A stretch of DNA of 64,000 nucleotides from Dunaliella salina. Taxonomy: Eukaryota; Chlorophyta; Chlorophyceae; Chlamydomonadales; Dunaliellaceae. The position numbers were made by a program, and so were the translations under genes. The DNA lies in the NCBI GenBank assembly GCA_002284615.2, contig MU069666.1:149958-213957 (forward strand), read 5' to 3'. A model generated the notes under the pieces. That model was not told the origin of the DNA. It saw only the letters and a program-made list of their open reading frames with translations, and made no database searches. Positions 1-11,800 of the stretch are shown here, one piece after another (within the stretch, counting starts at the first letter, position 1; every line of letters starts with the position of its first letter).

Positions 1-42
<42 letters not shown>
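1..42. repeat. (AC)n microsatellite at window edge
   Basis: Twenty-one uninterrupted AC dinucleotides start the window, so the tract probably continues outside it. Bases 43 to 734 after it hold no reading frame or splice-bounded exon that I can support. Confidence 0.95.
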
Positions 43-44
<2 letters not shown>

Positions 45-734
45 ATGTGTATGCATAGGCAATTGCAAATACAGGGAAACATTGGAACAATGAAAACAGA
101 GGCAAATGAATCCTATGCAATCTTTGCTTAAGAGCAAGAGCCTCTTAAAATCACACTGGAAACTTGCAAAAATGGCCAAAATGTCTGAGCGTTCAAAGAT
201 ATAATTGTTCCTTCATCTTAAGCCAGTTGGTGACTAGTATTCTCATGACCTGAGTCGAGTTCAAGAGCTAAGGAGTTGGTCACAAGGCAAGCATGCTGTT
301 GTAATGAAAGAGCCCCCTACCCCCACAATCGGCAAAGTTCCAGTCATATTTAAGTTGCTGCATCAAGCAGGGCAAAGGTGAGCCGGAGCTGCCAAACTGC
401 ATACAAAGTTGCCTTGCAATGTCCACACTACAAAATCATGCCATGGCTTATATAACACTTTTCATCAATTCATCTTTGATGTGAAGTCAAAAGAAGTGAA
501 TGCATCAGTGGAACAAAGCAGCATTAAAAACATTTTTGGATGTCCAAGACTGGTACCTGATTTATTGCTTATAATCAAACATGGATAAGTTGCCATTTTT
601 CTTTGATTATATAAACCATGCATTGATCTCACTGTCAGGGACCAAACAAATTCATGCAAAATGAGTGAAGGAGCACTTCGGCTTTTTTTACTCCGCACCT
701 CGACGTATGACTTTCGTAAGGTTGCCATTTTCAT

Positions 735-2827
735 TTAAATGTAACTAGGACAGTCAAAAAGATCCACAGCAACACATTGAACCTGCATGCACACAGATGC
801 ATTTTTTATTGAGTACTTACCCTAGCGTATGCACATGCAATGGAAGCCAACCAATCTTCAGGGCCAAATGGGGAGTTTTTCAAAGTCTACGCAAAAAACA
901 AGACACGCAGACTTCTTTGAGGTGTGCTGGTACAGCCTTGAGGCACAATGACAGAGTCGCTCTGTGTACAGCTCATTGCAATTGGCCGTGCTGGGAAAGA
1001 AAAGCAAGCGTTCCTTCCTTCTCTTCACCATGCACAAGAGGGGCGATCAATTAGCTCAATTTGCGCGTGACTACCCCTTTCTTCCTCAACACCAGTATTT
1101 GGTATGATTGCATTTATTGTGCTGGATTTTTTTTTTTAAACACGACAAATTATTGAAATGTGTATCAAACCTGCTTGTGTCATTAAATCATCATGCAACC
1201 ACGAAACAATAAACCTCCCTTTTTTGGGGGGAATATGTCAAGTACTCCATGTGCTGTACAAATATGTCAAACTACACCCAGTATTTGGAGGAAGGGCACA
1301 TTTTTGACCGGAATTGCTGCAGCTAAAAAGCAATATTCATGTTTACTACCTCCTGCTGCCATTTACCTCGAGTGTTTTACCACCAAATCCAGGGATTGGT
1401 TGGCCATCCTTGCCAACTATGAGCGAATAAGTAGCATTTTCTGGGCTCAGTTCTCTCACTCGATCCTGCATTGAAGTGCAAAATCAATATCCATAAGTAC
1501 AGTTCTTGCATCTCATCCATTACCGGTATTGCTCTCAACCATATGCTTGCTTCTCAATCAACATGAGCATTCCACAATATGGTACGCATGGCATGTATGC
1601 AACACAATTCTGTCACAAATGCAATACACCTTCGATTCAAATCTCACTAGTTGCCACTAAAACCACCCTCTCTTGTGATACAAGCACTTGCAGGATCAAT
1701 GCACAGCTTGGCATGTTTATGAAACCGGTCCTCCAGGCCGAGCAGTCTCTGTTGCATGTGTAGTATAATTTAGAAATTGGGAAGAGGACGGGGAAAAGTG
1801 AGCCTCCAATATGGTAGCACCTGTTGAACTGGGTGACTAACATATGATGGCAAATTCCCTGGACGTTTTTTTGCAACTCAATAAACCAGCCTCCAGGTTA
1901 TGCTTGACACTCCATCTTACCTCAAAATTCTGGACATCTTTAGTTGTTGCACTGTCACCCAAATCTGCGTAAATTTTAACTGACGTAGTACCTGCAGCTA
2001 AGGAATATTGAACCTGCAATGTGTAAGGCAAGTTCAGATTTGTTGCAACCCACCTGATGATCTCAATCTGAAACTTGTAAAAGGCTTGATGCTCGGGTTG
2101 AAATGTGCTGGCACATTTTTTTCAGTGCGATCAGCCATGGTGCATGCTCCAGCCCTCAATCTGTGCCACAAGTGCTTGTGCTCCTCAAGCCCTGTGTATG
2201 TGCTATTCATGCTTGCAATCAGCCTTGCGTCACCAATCCCTACAAATGTGCTTGTGCTTGCATGCGTATCTGCTGCGCACCTGCAGGAAGTTTCTGCAAC
2301 TTCCCAATCCATTGTGCTTGATCTGATCCTCAAAAACCCTTAGGGTGTTTTTCTGCAAAATGAACTGGAGATCTTTTTGAAAGTCTGGGCTGTCAACAAC
2401 TCTGTCATAAGCTTCGTTCAGCTGCGAGCAGAACACAAGAGACAGTGGGATTCAGATGCACTTGAGCAAACATTGAATAACAAATGCACTTCAAACAAAC
2501 ATTGCATAACAAATGCACTTCAAGCAAGCCAGGGAAAGTATTAGCAATGCCTTACGCTGTAATTATGCAACAGTGATCGGCCGTACAAATCAATACATTG
2601 TACTCTATGCACAGTGCGTCTGGCAAGGAAAAAAAAGAAAAAGAAATTGTGTAGGCAGAGGAGACCTCTCCCTACACCATTAAGGATGAAGAGACGCATG
2701 GCTCGAAAATGCCATAAGTCTCCACCAAACCTAGCACTCACTGTGATGGCATACTCGGCCACAGAAGAAGAATCTGAAGAACCTGTGCAGGTCGTGTTTA
2801 TTGGTGGAGGAGTGGGGGGGCTAACTT
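735..2827 (-). CDS. Left gene C-terminal SEA-like unit and early stop
   Basis: Five exons read 2742-2827, 2281-2421, 1921-2013, 1367-1465 and 735-782. They match the right-gene exons 54750-54838, 54997-55134, 55369-55464, 56112-56207 and 57138-57188 in order, phase and approximate length. The first ends in a Cys plus Ser-rich stretch. The next two give a helix-like segment and then a strand pair around AAGTTSV, where a SEA domain would carry its G-S-x-x-x site; here the site is degenerate. The last exon begins VQCVAVD, like VECVSDS in the right gene, then reaches TAA after 15 codons. No hydrophobic anchor follows, so this paralogue may be secreted rather than anchored. The SEA assignment rests on fold pattern only. 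Confidence 0.55.
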
Positions 2828-5800
2828 CTGCATGCAACAGCAAGCACAGCCAGGAAACAGCTCCATCTGATCGTTAGGAAGGGAGGGCAACGCAGGAGCA
2901 GGACCCACAGGGTCCCAACTCATGTATGCAACTTAGGGCGCGCCCTGAATGAATTATACTTTTTGACCAGTTCACCGGGCCAGATCCACCACTGCACCAA
3001 ATTTCTGGTTCTTGTTTGGAGCCTTGTCACAAAAGAATAACTTTACAACAGAAATGGGTTGTAAAGATGCAGTCTGCAATGAGATGCAGATTCTGTGTTG
3101 TTACCCTAGGACAATTCCAGCAGAAGAGGTGCCAAGAAAGCAAATGTTTGAATCCTTTCCTTCTCTTGATTATTCAGGATGTGAGAATTTATGAAGGCCA
3201 CAAAGCACAATTCTGAGAGGAAACATTGGTTTTAGGGTGGTACCAAGGGTCCGGCTCCTTGGGTGTACTGAGGCAAGGAAAATTACCTGCGACCTCTGCT
3301 TTGACCAAAAGCTTGTGGTAAATCAGATAATTCTTGAAAGGCACTGGAATTCTTATTGACAGCAATGGTTTGTACGATAAATTTTTGAAAAATAGCCTTT
3401 GTATGATGTTTGGTTTCACCGCTCTGCGTATAAAGCATAAATTAACAAAAGCAGGAGATTCTCGCCTTTCCCCCTTTGTGAGCACCCTAGAGCAAACTGC
3501 GGACAAATTCCTCCAAAACTTCTATTACATATTTTTGCCTCTTCTCCTTTAAATAAGGATGAGTGTAGATTTTAGGGGGTGCCATGCAGGTTCAGAGAAG
3601 TCTCCTTTCAAAGGGACCCCAAGATTGGCTGGGTCATGATCTTCTGTGTACATTCTGCTGCATGCATATTTGTGAAAGAGCAAGGTGAAGCACAAGAAAG
3701 CATGCAGCAAGAAATCATGTCACATTTCACCAGAGAGGGTTAAACCTGGAAAAAAAATCTGCAGAGCAACCAAAGTTTGGAAGAGGACAAGTGAAACAGC
3801 ATGCTGTGGATAAAGCTGCGAATGGTCTAACACTGAGAGCTGATGTTGACTGCTTCATTCCATATAATTATGTGCTCTGAGGGATGGAAATTATGCAGCA
3901 AGCATTTTGTGGCGCAATCAGAAGTGTACATAGGATAGCTTCAAGGCAAGATTACCAAAAAAAAATCATTTTTTACAGTGTGGAGGGAGCTAAGGGGCGA
4001 GGAGGAGTAGGGAAATATTGATTGCTTTCAGGGGGGAAATAATGATTGCTTCCGTGGGTATAGAGGGTCTCCATCTGTATTCGATCATGGCAGAACATTG
4101 CGCCCATGCAGCTCAGAAAGTTGACTGCACCTGGGCTAGAAGGATCTGGGCTTGGATCTGGGCTGGGATCAGGGCTTGGATCTGGGCTTGGATCTGGGCT
4201 GGGATCTGGGCTTGGGTATGGGCTGGGGTATGGGCTGGGATCTGGACTGGGATCTGGGCTGGGATCTGGGCTGGGATCTAAGCTGGGAGGAGGGGGTGAA
4301 GGAGGAGGTGGAGATGGAGGATGAGGGAAAGGAGGCAGGGCTGCGAGCACAGGCAAGGATGGATGTATTAGGCACAACTTGTCATATGGGGGAGTGTGGT
4401 GCATCTCAGAATGGTCAAGGAACAATTCATAGGATGTCCTTGCAATTGTGTATCATCATAAGAACAAAACTGATATTTCTAAGGTTTAAAGATACACCCC
4501 TCTTGCTCTATCCGGCACAAGCGCCCAGTAATGATGGAAGACAGCCATTGCAAAATCACAGCTCTAAAGCAAGCATTTCATGCCACATATCAAGCCACTT
4601 GAGGAAATAAGGAACCAGGACTACTGTTGAGTTTTCTCTTGCTTCACATGAATATGAAAATCAAGCAGAATCAATATCTGAAGCCGGGACTGAACATAGT
4701 GACAACTGTTTTGAGGATCAGGTTCACTCTAAGCAGACACATCCTGAGCCTTTGCCTGCACAACTGAAAACTGATTCAATATGCAGTTCCCGACATTCTA
4801 TGGCTTGCATTCTCTGATATTCCCTAAAGTTTTGGAAGACGTCCACAACTTGTGAGGTCAAAAGCACACGCTGACTGCTTTGCAGTCGAGGGCACACAAC
4901 GTTTGTATCTCAACAAGACAACACATAGACAACAACAAATGACCATGCAAGCAAATGAAGAATAGACAACGTTTATCTGCTTCCCAAAAACCGTTCTATG
5001 CCACACACTTGGAGGAGGCGGTGGTGGCGGGGTGGGAGGCAGAAAACTGGGAGGTGGCTGAGGGGACGGTGGGAAGGGACTCGGAGGGGGTGGGACGGGA
5101 GGGTGAGGAGGTTGCAATGGCGGAGGGCTAGGAGGGAATGGACTCAGTGGAGGCGGAGGAGGTGGCAGAGGACTTGGTGGAGGGGGCTGTGGAGGTACTG
5201 CATGGTGAGNGTAATCAGNTTNTTCTGGAGTCAATACAAAATATAAACNAGGACATTGGCTGAGNTGCTCAGACANGCTGGTTGCTTNTACATCAAAAGA
5301 CTGNGNTGGAAATCTTGCAATTCTGAGCGAGAATCCTCATGATTAGGAAGGTGCNCAACAGCTTGTAAACTTTCCTTCATTTGANGTGTCCAGAAACAGG
5401 ATGGCTAGCCAGACCTGCACGCATTAGTGTAGGCATCATGCCCCGCAGAACACTAAGCCANTGTTCTTGCTCATTTCTTTTTGTAAATCAAGAGGTTGCC
5501 TGGCAGAATTTATAGCGCTGTCAGCCCTCAATTCCTCAAAGGAAAAAGGGGCTATGCTGCCTTCTAATCTACACTTGAAATCCCTTAATGGCTGATANAC
5601 TCACATGGGGAAGGCGGTGCTGGGGAAGGCGGTAGCGGAGGAGGCGAGGGAGGAATAGGAGATGGAGGAGGTGCTGCGAGCCAGATAGCAAGACAGATAA
5701 TGTGAAATNGGAAGCAGATCAGACGCACAATGAGGAAAATAGAGTGTTTGCACCAAACACCTCAAAAGCCAGTCCAGATGAAACCCACAAAGGGACCTGG

Positions 5801-8800
5801 GTGTGAGTAAATACCTGCCTAAGCATGTCAGGCCCAGCTCAATGCACGCATGCACTCTGTAACAGAGAGGATTTGTTTTTAACACCTCTCGAACAGGATG
5901 AGTTAACACAATGTCCATGCCATTGTTTTCACGTAATACCTGGAGGAAATTGGGGAAAAGCTGGTAGGGCAGGAGGGCTTGGGTTTGGACTTGGGGATGG
6001 AGGGAGGATTGGCGGGAAGATGGTTACTGCAAACATGTAGTCGATGTGTGCAGTCAAGTATGTGGTCAGTGATAAAGGAGGCGGGAAGGATACAAGGAGT
6101 TAACAACATTGCTGAAAGTTACGCTAAATCTGCTAAAAAGGGGTTTCATTTAGATTGTACGGGTCAAACTGCTTAAACATAGCAAGACTTTGGGCAACCG
6201 TTCACAGCTAATCACGCTGCAGGCTACCTCCACAGCCTTGCCCCAAACTCTAGAGGCTCACACCTTGCCGTTTCTAGGGCTATCCTATACCTAAAAAGGC
6301 CCTGAAAATACAGATCCATGTCACTGTCCCTTTATCCTTGATAACTCGCACAAGTTAGTCCAACATGAAATGAACAACACAGCAAGCTCGAATTCTAAGT
6401 GCGAGAAAGACGCAAGCTTGGATTTGCATTGCCGGCTATAGCGCAATACCTTATTCGTGAAGTCGATGAAAACCATACCTGGACAAGATGACCCTTGCTG
6501 GCTTTCTGTGCATGTTTCTCCTGCAAGCAGATTGGTGCGCTGCCATCGCCCATTGCAATCACCGGTACCAATGGGGTAGTCACCTCTTTTCAGCTGTAAT
6601 AAGGTGAGGGCGCACTGGCAAGTCTCAGGGCACCAGCTGCACCCAGGTGCTTGCAAGCACTCAGTGCATGTGCCAAATCCAGTGCACAAATCTGTGCATT
6701 GTGTGGCCGTGNACTCCCAATTAAGGGAAGAGCAGGTGGAGAAGGCGGGACCCGAGAGCTTGTCCTCTGGCACTGCCGCCACACACTGTTTACTCTCCTT
6801 GCTGCAATTGAGGGGAAATTGTGAGATAAACTCTCCATAAGATTAAATTCTGTACACAAAAAAGCCTATCCCAACATCTTTTCATCCACAGCACTATGAT
6901 AGCACTGTCGATCCAATACGGACTGAAATAATCCAAAAGATTTCCAAGACAGACCAACAGGCAGACACACAAAAGTGCAAAAGTTGCAATCTCAGAGTGC
7001 AGGAGGAAGGACCATGACCTGGTTGCTTANAAGAAAAAAAGAGCACCAAAAAAATCATGCCTTGATGAGCAGATACAGCAAAGCATGTATAAAAAAATTC
7101 CACCTGAACCATCCCTTCTTAGCTTCCTGGCATGATTCTTTTTTACTCGTGCATNGACCATTTACTTACCAGAAGCCACACCCTTCCTTTGCAGTGCACG
7201 AAGCACAGTCAGACACCTGCCCTGGACAGAATTTCTTTAACACAGTGCCGTCATCATGTGCAATGCTTTGTGTTCCAACCTGCATTAGAGACCAAGGCTG
7301 TGTAAGCTGGGTATGATTTTCTGACAGTTGTGGTGAGATATGAAAAGCACATGCCTGTNAAGTCCTCGCAAAAGAANAGAAAAGGAAAANATTGCAGAAA
7401 CAAGCTTCCTTATACGGGCCCGCATTCTGTGGCTGCCCATAATGTTTGGCAGTGGCGTGTGTATCAGCAGATGCTGCTGTTGCAATGTNGATAATGCTGC
7501 TTTGCAACTTGACCTGTTCATTCAGCCAAAGACGTTGGAAAGGGGGCACATCNACTCACCGCATGAACAGCACCTGAAGCGTTGACTTGAATTGCATCCA
7601 CTGCAAAAACCGCACTTGGAGGGAGGATNGACAGGCTGAAACCACGAACATTTCCAACATCTGCCGCCTGCAAATCATGATAGAAACCCTCTTCAAACGT
7701 TGACACAGCAGTCAAGCTTGAAAAGACAATGATGCACGCCTTTGTGAGCAATGCAACTCAATTCACTCTTCCTCANAGNATTCAATTGTGCTCATNAAAA
7801 CCATNCTGCACCTAGTCAGCAANAACACCACCAAGAGACCAAGTCAAATACGAATAGGCAAACGCACCAGGCCATCCCATAAGAGCATGCTCCCATTTGG
7901 AAAGCTGGTGCNGGGGGACTCGTCAACTTCCATCATGGTTTCATTGCTTAGCTGGATACCCAGCGTGTTGCCTTCACTGCCGTACAGTCTCATGTCACCC
8001 CATGCCTGGGTTAGGGTTAAGGGTTTAGGGTTAGGGTTAGGGTTAGGGTTAGGGTTAGGGTTAGGGTTAGAGGGGGCAAGCAAGACACACTGACGGTGTT
8101 AATTTGCAGTAGAGAGCTACAGCAATGAGCAGCAGCAAACAAGAATAAGCAGGAAAAACTTGCAGGAGCTCCTGTTCTAAAACATACCATGTTTGTTGCG
8201 TTGGGTGCGTCCCCGAAGGTGCCATCACGAGAAAAAAATTTGATCTGATAGTGCCTGGCTGAGCGGACCGCAAAGGGGGGTGACACAGCCACATTGTCAT
8301 CAGAAGAGGAGGAGGTCAGACGCATTCTGTAGCGGCCCGTGGGCAAATCAGCAGGGACAGGCCACACATATTCACCCCCATTGAATCGATCCTTGTTTTG
8401 CAGTGCAGATGGCAGCCCAACTACCTCTGTCTTCCACTCAAAAGCATCCTCATTCAGAGAGCCTGTGAGCTGTCTGCTCACTTGTTTCAGCGCTGGAACA
8501 ACGGTGCCGGCGTATGGACCTCCCACCCAGCTCAGTGTGACATTGTCACAGCGCCCGCTGAGCTCTGCATGCAGACAGCCATCCAGCATTGCCTGAGCAT
8601 ATGAGGCATGCCTTTGGGGAGAGAATAATGACCAAAGAGTATGATCTATTCTGGCTCTTGAGGCGTGTTCCTTACATGGGGGGGGGCAGACCAAAAACCG
8701 CACAAGGGAAACACCCACACACAAGCCAAGGAGGCACCCAGAAAAAGAAAACAGCCACGGGGAAACAGGGCAGGCAGGGAAAACAGCCTGAGCTAGGACA

Positions 8801-11800
8801 CAAACACGCGGGACAAAAAGCACCACACAAGCCTGCATGCAAGTCTGCTGCACGCATGCACCAGGCAAGTCTGCTGCGCAGCCAAGATGTCTGCAGGAAA
8901 CCAGGAAAGGCAGGCAAGAGCCGAAACTAAGCTTACACTGGTCTGAAGCCCAAGAAGGAAAAGATGAGCATCCTTATTGCAAAGCGGCAATAAGGGAGCG
9001 TCACACTTCTCACTCACCTACAAGAACTGCAGTTCTACTGCGTTGCATAGAATTGGTCATTTTTCAAGAAGCAATTTAAGAGAACACTTTCCATTATAGT
9101 TGTGCATGAAGAGGCACTTTCTGCGCACACTGTCTTCAGCGCCAAAGCGCTAACGAGCCTGCATCTGGGAATTCATGACCATAACTGTCTAACTGCTCCC
9201 CCTGCACCCATTTACACACCTGTGAAGAGGCTTGTGGTGGAATCAGGGCTTTGGATTTTGATAGGGTTCTCAGGACAGCTGAAGTCTGTGTTGCATGGTC
9301 GCTCAGTCTCAGGCTTGAAACCAGGGCAATAATTCTCATCTGCCGCAATGAAGCCGTTGCCATTCTCACTGGGGGTGATGCACTTGACCCTGCGCCGCTG
9401 CTTGCCTGCGCACACCGTGTGGGTAACAGGGGAGATGAGACATGAAATGGAAGGTTTCCAGCGCTTTGCTAGATTGCATGGACACACTTAGTTCGCAATT
9501 TATCCAGGCATGACATGCTTCAAGCTTTTTCTTACAGTGTCTCTTGCAAGGGATGATACAGGTATCAGGAAATGAAGTGCAAACAAGATAAGAATGAGCT
9601 GCACACATTTGATCCCCCAATCTTATTACGCAGGGACTTATCATCTTGAATGTGCTTACCATTTGGACCACAGATACTCGAGCAAGGAGACCAGGGGCTG
9701 GTGGTCCAAAACACATTATCCACCCAGTCTCCAATCACACGCAGGGTTCCACCCTGCAACAGCTTTCGTTGGCTACCGCTGCTGCTTTCAATTTGGAAAT
9801 CCACACTGTTGAAGTTGGTAAGATCACTTGCACTTTGGATGCGCAGGTAGTAGGTGCCTGAGACCAACTTCCCAGGAATTCTCCATTCAAAAGTGCCAGA
9901 GTTGTCAATGGCTGCAAAAGAATGCCAATGATATTAAAAAATGAGCTCATGGTGTACATGTTCACTCTTGTCAAAGCAAGTTTAATGCAAGAAGCATTGC
10001 TTCAAGCAATTTGCTTGGAGCACGTTTCCATCTATTAATGAGTCTTTTTTTCAACGCACAGTTTTCACTTAGAAGAGAGGAGGAATCGGAAGCAATGTTG
10101 AGGTTGCGCGCAAAAGGGCTGATAGCTTGCATAGTATCAAGCAATTCATGTCATCTGGTCTTATCTTGGAGCATAGGCAGAAAGCAGGGGGCCGTTCCGA
10201 AACTATAACAAGACAGCATTCACATCTGGCCACAAGTTCCCAACCATATAGAGCAGCAGAGGGAGAGAGGCAACTTCTTGACTTTTGACAGCCGGCTAAA
10301 GGAGTTGATTCATCATGACATTTTTCCAAATGCTCAAACAGGAAATTGCCCAGATACTCACTGTCTGTGGGCAGATTGAAGCCACTCTCAAAGGATTCAA
10401 TGCCAGGACCCCCAAGCAGCAGATCCACCTGTACAAGGGTGCAAACAGAAGCATGATTCAGCTACAATTGAGAAGGGCATTCAAATTTGAGTAAAATAAC
10501 TTGTTGATCCCATTCTGCAAACAGCAATTAACATTTTACTGCCTCTATCTTTATTATGCTTTTGATACAACTTACTGAGCCACCACCTCCTTCCCATTCA
10601 ACAGCGTACGTCTTCCCAGCAACCCAAGTGCTTTTGTTGCTGGGCGCTGTGAAGTTTAAGCGCTCTTCTGGCTTGCCACACTGGCTTACACTCCACCCTT
10701 GGCAGCTGCCCATTTCAGCACGCGGCCCAGACAGTGTTCCAGGCAAACACTTAGATCTGGTATGGCACCTGTTGGTAAGAGTAATCTCAATTTGATGGAT
10801 TTGCAGAAGGGTGGGAATAGTGTAGGGCTCAAATGCAAACATATTTTCAAGCACCCGCACAGGGTATTGGAAGCAAGAAACGTCACCTGCTTACCAGCCA
10901 CAACTCTCAGGTGCATTGATGCAGCTCTCACAGTTTTCTTGCTGAGTGCAGGTGCGGAATTGTTCCAGATCTGCTGAGCAAAACCCCATGTCAAAGTTAC
11001 ACCTGCAAAGATTTTTGGCAATGCAATTCTTATGTCTGGTGCATGTTTGGAATTGCTCAAGATCATGTGTGCGGCCCCATGTCAAAGTCACACCTGCTAC
11101 CCAAATTACAAAGTGTCAAGACAGTTTGTATGGCTACTAAAACTTGCATGAACACTCCAAATTTTTTCCAAATATTACTATGAAATCTCTGGAGTACAAA
11201 TGAGCTAAAACCCTGGGAGTATGGCTCTTCCAACTACAAGTAACATGGTGTTCAGATTGAGAACAGTCTAGCAACAAATACGCTTTGAGTGCATGCATTC
11301 CTCCCAATTAATTGATTTATCTACTTCTGTTTTAATCATGATGGCTTGCAAAGCAGCTACTGTTGCTCCATTGCATTTATGGGAAGCAGACAACAAACTT
11401 TAGCCAAGCATGGATCTTCAGCAAACATGGACACCTACTCTGCAATGTTGCACTCGCTGTCACACTTGCTGTTCAGCAGCTTTGGCTCAGTGCAATTTGG
11501 GGCTCTGGTGGAGCACAAGGGCATGCGGTTGCAGCCCATTGCGCACCCACGCACTGTGGGAGGTCCTGGCTGCGGGCAGAGTGAACTNGGGCGCTCGTCT
11601 CCCAGAGGTCCAATGCATGTGCGGNTGCGGGAAATGGTGCCAATNTCTGGCTGCCACATGGGATCGCGCACTGCCACCACAATGCTGGAAAGCTTTGTCT
11701 GGTTCTTCCATTCCAGCATCTCACCAGGCGGGCGTGCAAACACTGTGCAAGGAGAGGGGCAACACTGCTTGTGATCATGGCTGCTTGCCTGTACGTTTGG

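Noticed and set aside
8008..8070. Chromosome end or telomere fusion point
   Set aside because: The array is short, lies inside an intron with coding exons on both sides, and has a duplicate at 39.5 kb. It is interstitial.
8017..8868. 283-codon minus-strand frame taken as a single exon
   Set aside because: Only 8188-8564 is bounded by splice sites and conserved in all modules. The rest is intron, including the telomeric tract read as LTLTLT.
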